Source: an uncultured Francisella sp. (GTDB taxonomy: Bacteria; Pseudomonadota; Gammaproteobacteria; Burkholderiales; Neisseriaceae). Taken from it: a DNA stretch of 46,207 nt. The stretch spans positions 1-46,207 of the forward strand of contig CALTZA010000011.1 of NCBI GenBank assembly GCA_943913655.1, read 5' to 3'. The notes beneath the pieces are model-generated. The model ran no database searches and was not told where the DNA came from. It was given only the letters and a program-made list of their open reading frames with translations. Both the position numbers and the translations under genes were made by a program. Shown piece after piece: positions 33,169 through 42,130 of the stretch. Each line of letters opens with the position of its first letter. The stretch's first letter is position 1.

Positions 33169-35841
33169 TCACTGTACTATTTGTGCTTGGGGCAAGCTGG
33201 ACAGCACGGCGATTTCTCTATCGTTTCCAGAGAAATTGCTAAGTTGTATTTGTTCTTTGATGGTAAAAAGCGTATCCAAAGCAGCTTTGGGGGTAATTTC
33301 ATTTAAATTAAGGGAAACAATCTGCTGCTGTAATAGCTCATAGGCATGACGAAGTGTGAGCAATTCCTCTTGCAGAGCATCCCCTTTCTCTACTGAAACG
33401 GGTTGTACATTATTTTGTGCTGCCAACAAATCTCCTTGCAGTTTCGATTCCACTTTTTTTGCTTCTTCATGCTGCAAAAGTAGTTGTTCTGCACGCTTTG
33501 TAACCCGATTAGGTAACCCTGCTAACTTAGCAACAGCAATCCCATAGCTCTTTTGAGCCGGACCAGCTTGTAAGCGATACAAAAAAGTAATGTGCTGCTT
33601 GTCCTCCACTGCACTTAAGTGCTTATTAAATAAAGTATTAAAGGCGTCAGCCAGTTGTGTTAGCTCAAAATAATGCGTTGCAAATAAAGTAAAGCTCGCC
33701 TGATGTACCAGTTCTTCCAACACTGCTTGGGCAATGGCTTGTCCATCAGCACTTGAAGTTCCTCTGCCAACTTCATCCATCAATACCAAAGAATGCGCAG
33801 TAGCATGATGGAGAATATAAGCGGTTTCAGACATCTCTACCATAAAAGTTGATCTATTTTGCGATAAATCGTCTGAGGCTCCTATACGCGTAAAAACGCA
33901 ATCGATCGGACCAATGACGGCTTCTTTGGCTGGTACAAAGGCACCCATATAGGCCATAAGCACAATTAAGGCCGTCTGACGCATATAAGTAGATTTACCG
34001 CCCATATTAGGTCCAGTGATCAACATTGTCTTCTTCTTTCCTTCAAGCACACAATCATTTTCAGTAAAATGCTCAACCAGCTGTGCAAGCACCGGATGTT
34101 TGCCTTGTTTGATTGATAATATCGGGTAACTGACAAATTCTGGTCGAACATAACCGCGTTGATGTGTTAGAACCGCAAAGGTTTGTAAAACATCGAGCAT
34201 GGCACTTAAGCGCGCTATCTGTTGTAAAAGAGGAACATGAGTCTGTAAATCACAGAGCAATTGCTCATATAATTTCTTTTCTCGATCCAAAGCAGCATCG
34301 TGCGCCTGTAAAACTTTTTCTTCCAATTGCTTTAATTGAACAGTGGTAAAACGCTCACTATTACGTAGGGTTTGTTTGCGAATATAGTGTTGTGGTACTT
34401 TCTCTGCTTCTTTCTTACTTAGTTCAATATAAAAACCATTAAGTTGATTAAAGGCAACGCGCAAAGTACTAAAACCTGTTTTTGTCAGTTCATCATTCTC
34501 TAAATCGCGCAAAATTTGATCAGCATGTGTTTGTAAATGACGTAACTCATCTAATTTTTGATCAAATCCGTCTTTAATCACCTGACCATCACGTAACCAC
34601 ATAGCAGGTTCATCAGTAAGCGTAGCCTGCAGTTGATCTGCGACAATCCGACCTTTAGGTAAAGTTTCTTCAATAAGTTGCAACAGGCTACTTACTCTTT
34701 TACCAGCTTTTGGTAATTGTTCTAGCAAAAACAAACTAGCACGCAGTGCGGCCAAATCGCGTGGTCTGGCCGTTTTTAAAGCAATACGCGAAACAATGCG
34801 TTCAATATCTGCAAGCTCTTTTAAAGGATATTCTCCTTCTTCTTTATGCAAAGTAATCAGCTCTGCTACAGCTTCCTGCCTGCTTTTAACTTGATTTTGC
34901 TCACGTAGTGGCATGTGTATCCACTGCTTAAGAAGACGACTTCCCATATGGCTTGCGCAAGCATCCAAGCTAGAAAAAAGTGTTGGCGAAGCATCTCCGC
35001 GCAGTGTGCAGCTAAGTTCTAGATTGCGCCGACTGGCGCTATCTAGCTGTAAATAAACATCAGATGCTTCAAGCAGCAATTGATCTAAATGCTGCGGTAA
35101 TTGATCTTGCGTGGTTTGAATATAATATAACAACGCTCCTGCTGCAGAAATAGCTAATGCATGTTCTTTGTGATTCAAACCAAAAGAAAGCAGGTCCTGC
35201 ACAGCAAAAAATTGGCACAAGAGCGCAAAGCAACTATCACTGTCAAACTGCCAAGTATTGATATAGGTTACTTTTTTTTGCCAAGGATCAGGAAGTATCA
35301 CTTTCTGATCATCTCCCATCAATATTTCTGCTGGCTGTAGTCTAGCTAACTCACTATCTAGCACTTCTAACGCAATGATTTTGCTCCTAAATTCTCCACT
35401 TGCTAAGGACAACCATGCCAAGCCCAGCATTTTTTTATGGCAAATAATAGCAAGCACACGATTGGTTTCCTTAGCAGATAATAAGGCAGCATCAGTTAAA
35501 GTTCCTGGGGTAATAATTCGTACTATCTTGCGTTTAACTGGACCTTTTTCTAAAACTGGCGTCCCTACCTGTTCGCAGATCGCTACACTTTTGCCGGCTT
35601 TAACTAGACGCACAAGATATTGATCTACTGCATGATAAGGCACGCCAGCCATATGAATTGGCTGACCGTGCATTGTGCCACGGGAAGTTAATGTAATATC
35701 CAATAGCTTAGCAGCCACCAGCGCATCATCCAAAAATAGCTCATAAAAGTCCCCCATACGATAGAACAAAAGTTTATCTTGACAGGTGGCTTTGATGGAT
35801 AAATATTGAGCCATCATCGGGGTAATTTTTGCTGCGCTCAT
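33169..35841 (-). CDS. mutS: DNA mismatch repair protein MutS
   Basis: An 890-residue mismatch-recognition ATPase (E. coli 853). The mismatch-probing Phe-x-Glu is in MGDFYELF (Phe32, Glu34). The connector, lever and clamp domains span about 130-560, and the ATPase has Walker A GPNMGGKST (610-618), then DDLSQNRSTFMVEMSE and Walker B LVLMDEVGRGTS. The tail after about 800 carries the helix-turn-helix dimer domain and extra Glu/Gln-rich residues. The last part of the C-terminus holds a short extension. It is divergent from pgi and converges on ftsY with 86 bases between, in which I see no clear terminator. Confidence 0.97.
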   Translation of the reverse strand: MSAAKITPMMAQYLSIKATCQDKLLFYRMGDFYELFLDDALVAAKLLDITLTSRGTMHGQPIHMAGVPYHAVDQYLVRLVKAGKSVAICEQVGTPVLEKGPVKRKIVRIITPGTLTDAALLSAKETNRVLAIICHKKMLGLAWLSLASGEFRSKIIALEVLDSELARLQPAEILMGDDQKVILPDPWQKKVTYINTWQFDSDSCFALLCQFFAVQDLLSFGLNHKEHALAISAAGALLYYIQTTQDQLPQHLDQLLLEASDVYLQLDSASRRNLELSCTLRGDASPTLFSSLDACASHMGSRLLKQWIHMPLREQNQVKSRQEAVAELITLHKEEGEYPLKELADIERIVSRIALKTARPRDLAALRASLFLLEQLPKAGKRVSSLLQLIEETLPKGRIVADQLQATLTDEPAMWLRDGQVIKDGFDQKLDELRHLQTHADQILRDLENDELTKTGFSTLRVAFNQLNGFYIELSKKEAEKVPQHYIRKQTLRNSERFTTVQLKQLEEKVLQAHDAALDREKKLYEQLLCDLQTHVPLLQQIARLSAMLDVLQTFAVLTHQRGYVRPEFVSYPILSIKQGKHPVLAQLVEHFTENDCVLEGKKKTMLITGPNMGGKSTYMRQTALIVLMAYMGAFVPAKEAVIGPIDCVFTRIGASDDLSQNRSTFMVEMSETAYILHHATAHSLVLMDEVGRGTSSADGQAIAQAVLEELVHQASFTLFATHYFELTQLADAFNTLFNKHLSAVEDKQHITFLYRLQAGPAQKSYGIAVAKLAGLPNRVTKRAEQLLLQHEEAKKVESKLQGDLLAAQNNVQPVSVEKGDALQEELLTLRHAYELLQQQIVSLNLNEITPKAALDTLFTIKEQIQLSNFSGNDREIAVLSSLPQAQIVQ

Positions 35842-35906
35842 GCTACTTGCTATATTTTAGTTGATCAAAGGAATGTAAAGTAGCTAAAACAGATAAATGA
35901 ATTAGC

Positions 35907-35936
35907 TTGGCTAACAAACTAAGTTTATTCTAGAAT
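35907..35936 (+). promoter_or_regulatory. predicted promoter of pgi
   Basis: TTGGCT (35907-35912) and TAGAAT (35931-35936) are separated by 18 bases, about 30 bases before the pgi ATG. Confidence 0.45.
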
Positions 35937-35966
35937 AGAAAATTATGTTTATCAAATTGACCTAAC

Positions 35967-37604
35967 ATGCCTTTTATTAACGAATCCTCTACGTGGGCAA
36001 AACTGCATCAACACCAGCGAGCGATCTCTCATGTGCATATGCGCGATTTATTTAAAGAAGATCCACAGCGTTTTGATAAAATGCATTGCACCCTTCACCA
36101 TATGCTCTTAGATTACAGCAAAAATCGTATTACCAATGAAACGGTGTCTTTATTAATTGAACTGGCACATACTGCCTGCCTTAGCCAGTGGATTGACAAA
36201 ATGCGCCGAGGTGATTCAATCAATTTGAGTGAACATCGAGCAGTCCTTCATACTGCTTTGCGCCAACCAGAGGGATCTTCTTTAATTGTCAATGGTGAAA
36301 ATATCTTAAAAAAAGTCCACATTGAACTGAATCGAGCCCTTGCGCTGGCAGAAAGCATCAAAACTCAAAATTATAAAGGCTTTAATGGTGAACCGATTAA
36401 TCATATTGTTAATATCGGTATCGGAGGTTCTGACCTAGGCCCCCGTATGCTTTATCAAGCTTTAGAACCCTACCACCAACCAAACATTAAGGTAGATTTT
36501 GTGTCTAACGTCGATGCTGCTGATTTAGTCGTCACCCTAAAAAGCTGTAATCCCAGTCGTACTTTATTTATGGTTGCCAGTAAATCTTTTACTACTTCTG
36601 AGACCATGCTCAATGGAAAAACAGCTATCGCCTGGTTTATAAAGCAAACTGGGCAGCGAGATATCAGCCGACATTTTGTTGCAATCACTAATAATAAAGA
36701 TGCTGCGCTAGATTATGGCATTGAACCAAAACTAATCTTTTCCATGTTCGATTGGGTAGGAGGGCGCTACTCCTTATGGTCATCAATCAGTCTTGCTGTC
36801 ATGTGTGCTGTGGGAAGAATACATTTTCTAGACTTCTTAGCTGGTGGTCATTGTATGGACCAACATTTTTTTTCTAAGCCCTATAAAGACAATATTCCAG
36901 TATTAATGGGTCTGATCGGGGTATGGTATAACACATTTTATAAAAGCAGTAGTCATGCCATCATCCCCTATGATCATAGTTTACGTCGCTTTCCAGCTTA
37001 TATCCAACAGCTGGATATGGAAAGTAATGGCAAACAAGTAGGTAGAAATGGTGAACATCTGGTTTTTGATACCGGTGCAGTCATTTGGGGTGAAGAGGGA
37101 GTTAATTGTCAACATGCTTTTTTCCAACTATTACATCAAGGGACCCGCTTAATCTGCTCCGATTTCATTTTGGTTGCAAATAACTTTTATCCAGAATATC
37201 TTTTACAGCACCAGATGCTACTTGCTAATGGCATTGCACAAACTCGTGCCTTAATGCAGGGAAAAACCAAAGAAGAAGTTGAAGCCGGTTTACACGCTTT
37301 ATCCAATATAGAAAAAAGCCAATTAGCCTCGCAAAAATATTTTCCGGGAAATCAACCAAGTAACACCCTGTTTTTAAAACAACTAACACCTTTTAATCTA
37401 GGTATGTTAGTAGCTCTTTATGAACATAAAGTATTTGTACAAGGCATTATCTGGGGCATTAACTCCTTTGATCAGTGGGGGGTAGAATACGGCAAAGTTC
37501 TGGCTCAGCATATTGAACCCCTGCTACGTGGGCAGGGAAAAGCACGCTATGATTCTTCCACTAACGCATTAATTGACTATTATCATCAAATGCAAGAAAA
37601 ATAA
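35967..37604 (+). CDS. pgi: glucose-6-phosphate isomerase
   Basis: A 545-residue SIS-domain enzyme (E. coli 549) that interconverts glucose-6-phosphate and fructose-6-phosphate. Visible: the sugar-phosphate-binding NIGIGGSDLGPRM (149-161), VASKSFTTSET (203-213), GGRYSLWSSISL (265-276, PGI signature 1), the catalytic base Glu352 in QLDMESNGK, His383 in NCQHAFFQLLHQGT, and the C-terminal signature containing GIIWGINSFDQWGVEYGK with the active-site Lys. All key residues are intact. It is monocistronic, divergent from mutS. Confidence 0.97.
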   Translation: MPFINESSTWAKLHQHQRAISHVHMRDLFKEDPQRFDKMHCTLHHMLLDYSKNRITNETVSLLIELAHTACLSQWIDKMRRGDSINLSEHRAVLHTALRQPEGSSLIVNGENILKKVHIELNRALALAESIKTQNYKGFNGEPINHIVNIGIGGSDLGPRMLYQALEPYHQPNIKVDFVSNVDAADLVVTLKSCNPSRTLFMVASKSFTTSETMLNGKTAIAWFIKQTGQRDISRHFVAITNNKDAALDYGIEPKLIFSMFDWVGGRYSLWSSISLAVMCAVGRIHFLDFLAGGHCMDQHFFSKPYKDNIPVLMGLIGVWYNTFYKSSSHAIIPYDHSLRRFPAYIQQLDMESNGKQVGRNGEHLVFDTGAVIWGEEGVNCQHAFFQLLHQGTRLICSDFILVANNFYPEYLLQHQMLLANGIAQTRALMQGKTKEEVEAGLHALSNIEKSQLASQKYFPGNQPSNTLFLKQLTPFNLGMLVALYEHKVFVQGIIWGINSFDQWGVEYGKVLAQHIEPLLRGQGKARYDSSTNALIDYYHQMQEK

Positions 37605-37955
37605 ATCTTATCTCAATCCTTAAGCTAAGCTTTTGCACATAACAACGTTCCCTGTTAAAACTGCCTATTGATTACACTTCCAGGAAAAATTATTTTAATA
37701 TTGATTTGTTTTTTTATTATGAAGCGCTTGCACTTTAAACAAAATAATATTTTATTTACTTTTGATACCGATATATCCTAAAACAAGATGGGTCGCTTAT
37801 TAATTTTTGGCTAAAACATCATCTGTCATTGCACTATGCAAGCTAAGTTACAGTAAACAAGAATTTTTTAAGATCGCGTTTCTGGTTTTCATTTACATCG
37901 CAGTTTAGCTATAATCAGATAAGTTCTTTACTTAACTTTCAGCAGGTGGCGATTC
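37605..37955. other. intergenic region after pgi, with the lipoprotein promoter
   Basis: In these 351 bases I see no ORF with a ribosome binding site, no tRNA and no convincing terminator for pgi; a short AAGCTAAGCTT palindrome near 37623 cannot form a useful loop. The only supported element is the promoter at 37887-37915. Confidence 0.4.
37887..37915 (+). promoter_or_regulatory. predicted promoter of the META-domain lipoprotein gene
   Basis: TTTCAT (37887-37892) and a consensus TATAAT (37910-37915) are separated by 17 bases. AGGTGG follows as the ribosome binding site 7 bases before the ATG at 37956. Confidence 0.55.
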
Positions 37956-38873
37956 ATGAAAAAGACTTTTTCTGCCTTCACAATATGTACTACTTTGCTT
38001 TTGACAGCGTGCGCCTCATCCAAAAATGATACTTTTATTGATCAAATGACTCAACCTCCCAGTTTTACGTTATTAACATCCAGTCATTGGCTGGTAGTGG
38101 CAGGTCATCATTTTGATGCGCATAGTGTAAAACATAAATTAAAAAATCTGCAACCTACTAGCGGTGAACGTTTATTGGTGCAATTTAATCCTAATGGACG
38201 CTTATCTATCTCAGGGGGATGTAATCAAATAAACGGACAATGGGATTTGACAGGAAATCAGTTAAGCGTTTCTGCTTTATCCTCTACTCGTATGGCTTGC
38301 GAAGAACATTTGATGCAATTAGACAAGCTAGCACAACAACTATTTGCTGAGCAAACCATTACCGTTAGAGTTCCTTCTGGATTAAATCAAACTTTATTGC
38401 GTTTAGAAACAAAGAATAATTTTTACTTTGTTATGAAAGCCACTGCCAAAATAGAACAAAATAATCTCTCTTATGCTGGCACTACTTTAGCGGATCAATG
38501 GAACAACTACTTGTGGAAAGTAAGCAAAGCAATCAACAAAAAAGGCCAGGAACTTTTCCCTGCCAGCGTTAATGTACAAAACACAGATGCAAATCACGTT
38601 GTCATCAGCGGAGCTCAATGTCAGTCGCTACTTGTCCCTCTCTCTACTTCGACTTTACCTAATGGGCATTACGAGCTTTCTTTTGGGCCACCACAAGAAA
38701 CAGGTAATGAAGCCTCTTGTGATGCCAGTTATGTTCACGCGCTATCAGGGAGAAAATATCATGTTATAGGAAAAATTACTGGTGATAAACCTTCTATCGA
38801 GTTACATGATGACCAAGGTAATCAGATCCAGCTGCAGGGTGACAAAAAAGTAGATGCAGTCATACATTTTTAA
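37956..38873 (+). CDS. META-domain (HslJ-like) lipoprotein
   Basis: A 305-residue lipoprotein with signal and lipobox LLTAC (Cys19). Residues about 43-140 match the META/HslJ fold: FNPNGRLSISGGCNQINGQW (77-96, with the invariant GGCN at 87-90) and STRMAC (110-115). HslJ in E. coli is a heat-inducible outer-membrane-associated protein linked to novobiocin resistance. The remaining 160 residues form a second domain, with Cys pairs in GAQCQS and ASCDAS, that I do not recognise, so the protein is about twice the usual HslJ length. It has its own promoter and ends at a hairpin before murA. Confidence 0.8.
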   Translation: MKKTFSAFTICTTLLLTACASSKNDTFIDQMTQPPSFTLLTSSHWLVVAGHHFDAHSVKHKLKNLQPTSGERLLVQFNPNGRLSISGGCNQINGQWDLTGNQLSVSALSSTRMACEEHLMQLDKLAQQLFAEQTITVRVPSGLNQTLLRLETKNNFYFVMKATAKIEQNNLSYAGTTLADQWNNYLWKVSKAINKKGQELFPASVNVQNTDANHVVISGAQCQSLLVPLSTSTLPNGHYELSFGPPQETGNEASCDASYVHALSGRKYHVIGKITGDKPSIELHDDQGNQIQLQGDKKVDAVIHF

Positions 38874-38893
38874 TCATTTAATTATTTTTGATG

Positions 38894-38937
38894 AGGTAGC
38901 ACAGTGTTTAAACGCTATATTGAATACTGAGCTACTT
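38894..38937. terminator. probable terminator between the lipoprotein gene and convergent murA
   Basis: AGGTAGC-A-CAGT pairs with ACTG-A-GCTACTT (12 bp with one A-A mismatch and one G-U pair) around a 20-base loop, followed by TTTAACT on the plus strand. It is weaker than the hslU or glyQ terminators. Confidence 0.45.
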
Positions 38938-38941
38938 TTAA

Positions 38942-40201
38942 CTAAGCAACACGCTTGATTTTGGCACCTATTTTGCCTAATTTCTCCTCAATTTTTTGGT
39001 ACCCACGATCCAGATGACTGATCTGTTCTATAGTTGTTTCATCTTCTGCTACTAAGCCAGCAATCACCAAGCTAGCAGAAGCGCGCAAATCAGTGGCCAT
39101 TACTGTAGCTCCCGATAATCTTTCCACTCCATCAATCAAAGCCACATTTCCTTGTATTTCAATTGCAGCTCCCATGCGAGTAAGCTCAGGCACATGCATA
39201 AAGCGATTTTCAAAAATGTTTTCTATGACGCGACTGTTACCTTGTGCTACTGCATTCATACTCACAAATTGCGCCTGCATATCGGTAGGAAATCCTGGAT
39301 AGGGAAGGGTCCTAATATCAACAGGTTTTGTTCTCTCTCTCATACTAGCGGTAATGGTTTTCTCATCTGCTTGTATACTCATACCTGCTTCTATCAATTT
39401 ATCAAGCACCATCTGCATGCTTGCCGGATGAACATGTTTTAATACCAATTCCCCTTGAGTCATGGCCAGAGCACACAAAAATGTGCCTGCTTCAATACGA
39501 TCTGACAAAATGCAATGATAGGCTCCATGTAAACGTTCAACACCACTAATACACAATACATCACTACCTAATCCTTTAATTTGCGCGCCCATCTTGACCA
39601 AACATTCTGCTAAATCAGTGACTTCTGGCTCCTTGGCAGCATTTTCTAGAATGGTGTCACCTTCTGCCAAACAGGCTGCCATAAGAAGATTTTCTGTGCC
39701 CGTGACAGTCACCATATCCATAATAATATGAGCCCCTTTAAGTCGCTTAGCACGTGCTCGAATGTAGCCATGTTCTACCTCAATTTCAGCTCCCATGGCG
39801 CGTAGCCCTTTAATATGTTGATCGATGGGCCGACTACCAATTGCACAGCCTCCTGGCAAACTGATATGGCATTGTCCAAACCTAGCTAGTGCTGGTCCAA
39901 GAATTAAGATGGAAGCGCGCATAGCACGCACTAATTCATAGGGTACACATAATTCTCTAATATGATCGCAGCAGATGTGCATCTTAGGCATGAGATCTTC
40001 CTGCCTACTTACAGTAGCCCCAAGCTTGGATAAAATTTGTACACAAGTTTCAATATCTTTTAACATAGGCACATTATGTAAATCCAGTGGTTCTGCCGTT
40101 AGCAATGAGGCGCACATAATCGGGAGTGCAGCATTTTTCGCCCCAGAAATCACAACTTCTCCATATAAAGGGCCATTTCCTACAACAATTAATTTCTCCA
40201 T
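38942..40201 (-). CDS. murA: UDP-N-acetylglucosamine 1-carboxyvinyltransferase
   Basis: A 419-residue EPSP-synthase-fold enzyme (E. coli 419) that performs the first committed step of peptidoglycan synthesis, adding enolpyruvate to UDP-GlcNAc. The fosfomycin-target cysteine is Cys119 in SLPGGCAIGSRPID. KNAALP (22-27) carries the substrate-binding Lys22, and the C-terminal lobe keeps PYPGFPTDMQAQF and DLRASASLVIAGLVA. The cysteine rather than the Asp variant predicts fosfomycin sensitivity of the enzyme. It lies 180 bases downstream of the fadD pair; a probable terminator in between suggests its own promoter, which I could not pin down. Confidence 0.96.
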   Translation of the reverse strand: MEKLIVVGNGPLYGEVVISGAKNAALPIMCASLLTAEPLDLHNVPMLKDIETCVQILSKLGATVSRQEDLMPKMHICCDHIRELCVPYELVRAMRASILILGPALARFGQCHISLPGGCAIGSRPIDQHIKGLRAMGAEIEVEHGYIRARAKRLKGAHIIMDMVTVTGTENLLMAACLAEGDTILENAAKEPEVTDLAECLVKMGAQIKGLGSDVLCISGVERLHGAYHCILSDRIEAGTFLCALAMTQGELVLKHVHPASMQMVLDKLIEAGMSIQADEKTITASMRERTKPVDIRTLPYPGFPTDMQAQFVSMNAVAQGNSRVIENIFENRFMHVPELTRMGAAIEIQGNVALIDGVERLSGATVMATDLRASASLVIAGLVAEDETTIEQISHLDRGYQKIEEKLGKIGAKIKRVA

Positions 40202-40317
40202 GCTTTAACCTAAATACTTTTTAATTAAATGAGCAACAGATAATAAACCAATCCATTGCTATGACAGCCAAATCCTGTTACTTTCTCACCACCATGCATG
40301 AAAGACCGCCTAAGCCT

Positions 40318-40357
40318 AAAAACAGTCACTTGGTATTATTAGCTAAAAACCAAAGTG
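40318..40357 (-). terminator. probable terminator after the fadD pair
   Basis: On the minus strand, CACTTTGGT pairs with ACCAAGTG (one bulged base) around a loop of about 14 bases, followed by ACTG and TTTTT. It lies 25-65 bases beyond the stop of the second fadD. Confidence 0.5.
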
Positions 40358-40381
40358 GCAATAACACATCTTGCTTAAAGT

Positions 40382-42082
40382 TTAATAGACTTTGCCTTGC
40401 TGCTCTTCTAGTTTTCTTAGCTCTCTACGCAAATTTTTACCAACTGCTGATTTGGGTAATTCTGCCACAAATTCAAAAATCTTAGGCACTTTATAATTGA
40501 CCAATTGCTCGCGGCAAAAAGCGATGATTTCTTTTTCAGATAAATTACTCTCATCTTTAACAATAAAAGCTTTTAAAGCTTCACCTGTTTTATGATGCTT
40601 TACACCAATCACTACCGAATCACGAATTAGAGGATGTGCACAGAGTACATTTTCGATTTCACTAGGATAAACATTAAATCCGGAGATCACAACTATGTCC
40701 TTTTTACGATCAACAATCCGCAAAAAACCCTTTTCGTCAATAACAGCAACATCACCAGTATCTAACCAGCCATCTTGTAATACTTCTGCTGTTTCTTCAG
40801 GTTTATTCCAGTATCCCTGCATAACTTGTGGTCCCTTTACCCATAATTCACCTGGCTCTCCCAGAGGAACTTCCCGGTTATTTTCATCACGAATCGATAT
40901 ATCAGTACTGGAAACTGGTAATCCGACCGTTGCATTCCATTTCATTTGCTCTTTTACTCGAGAAAACGGGTTCATAGCAACTCCTGGACTTGCTTCTGTC
41001 AAGCCATAAGCTTCTACAATAGGCACACCAGTTATTTCTTCCCACTTTCTTGCTACCGTCTCCTGAATGGGGGCACCACCACCGATACAAAATAACCAGC
41101 TGGAAAAATCCACTTCTCGTAAACTAGGATGTTCTAACAATGAACTAAACAGGGTATTGACAGCTGTTATGCCTGAAATGGGATATCTTTTCATTTGTTT
41201 AATAAGCATTTTGCTATTCATTGGATTAGCAATCAAAATATTTTGTACCCCAATGTTTAAGCCCATCATCATATTTACTGTTAAAGAAAAAATATGGTAT
41301 AGCGGCAAAGGGGTCATTACCACTTCTCCCCCTAATTTAAAATCGATCGCTTTTAACCACTCGACTGACTGCGCCACATTGGCAACAATGTTATGGTGTG
41401 TCAACATTACCCCTTTGGATTTGCCTGTGGTGCCTCCCGTATATTGCAAAAAAGCAAGATCATTATTTTTTATTTCCACCTTGCGATATGACTGTTTCTT
41501 ACCTAACTTTAAGGCCTGATTAAACTTAATACTAGCAAGAAGTTGATAAGCGGGTACAACCTTTTTGACATGCCTTACCACAAAATTAAGTAATGGTCTC
41601 CAAAAGGAATGCAACTGATCGCCGATAGAAGTTAAAATAATATGTTGAATACTAGGAAGAGAAGGGAGTGCTTTTTCTAAATTTGCAGCAAAATTCTCAA
41701 TCACCACAATCGCTTTGGGTTCGCAGTCTGCAAGCTGCTCTTTAATTTCACGTGCTTTGTAAAGCGGATTAATATTAGTAATAACTAAACCAGCTTGTAA
41801 GGCGCCCAATAACGCAATGGGATATTGCAAGCAGTTGGGTAGCATAATAGCAATAATATCGCCTTTTTTTAAACCTAGTTGATGCTGTAAAAAAGAGCAA
41901 AACTGATCCACCTTCTGCTTGGTCTGAGCATAAGTCTGCACAGTCCTTACACTAGTAAAACCCTTATGGTTTGCAAAACGTTCGACCGATCGATCAAAAA
42001 TATCACACAGGGTACCCCAGCGATCAATATCTACTTGCGCTGCTACCTCTTTAGGATAATTTTTAAGCCATACTTTTTCCAT
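40382..42082 (-). CDS. fadD: long-chain fatty acid-CoA ligase (second of a tandem pair)
   Basis: A 566-residue adenylate-forming enzyme (E. coli FadD 561) that activates fatty acids to acyl-CoA at the inner membrane. The P-loop YTGGTTGKSKGVMLTH (about 210-225), VEAYGLTEASPG, the FACS signature GWLDTGDVAVIDEKGFLRIV with RKKD, and the C-terminal catalytic Lys in KSAVGKNLRR are all present. The ATG used gives MEKVWLKNYPKEV, aligning with its neighbour, and has AAGAG about 9 bases upstream; an in-frame GTG 12 codons earlier falls within the 13 bases next to the upstream gene. It is 48 bases downstream of its paralogue. Confidence 0.94.
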   Translation of the reverse strand: MEKVWLKNYPKEVAAQVDIDRWGTLCDIFDRSVERFANHKGFTSVRTVQTYAQTKQKVDQFCSFLQHQLGLKKGDIIAIMLPNCLQYPIALLGALQAGLVITNINPLYKAREIKEQLADCEPKAIVVIENFAANLEKALPSLPSIQHIILTSIGDQLHSFWRPLLNFVVRHVKKVVPAYQLLASIKFNQALKLGKKQSYRKVEIKNNDLAFLQYTGGTTGKSKGVMLTHHNIVANVAQSVEWLKAIDFKLGGEVVMTPLPLYHIFSLTVNMMMGLNIGVQNILIANPMNSKMLIKQMKRYPISGITAVNTLFSSLLEHPSLREVDFSSWLFCIGGGAPIQETVARKWEEITGVPIVEAYGLTEASPGVAMNPFSRVKEQMKWNATVGLPVSSTDISIRDENNREVPLGEPGELWVKGPQVMQGYWNKPEETAEVLQDGWLDTGDVAVIDEKGFLRIVDRKKDIVVISGFNVYPSEIENVLCAHPLIRDSVVIGVKHHKTGEALKAFIVKDESNLSEKEIIAFCREQLVNYKVPKIFEFVAELPKSAVGKNLRRELRKLEEQQGKVY

Positions 42083-42130
42083 GACATTTTCTCTTTTGAA
42101 TAAATTGACTACCCACAACTCATCAGTTAA

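Noticed and set aside
40261..40485. Plus-strand 74-codon ORF between murA and fadD
   Set aside because: About half lies antisense to the conserved 3' end of fadD, it has no ribosome binding site, and a terminator for the fadD pair occupies its middle.
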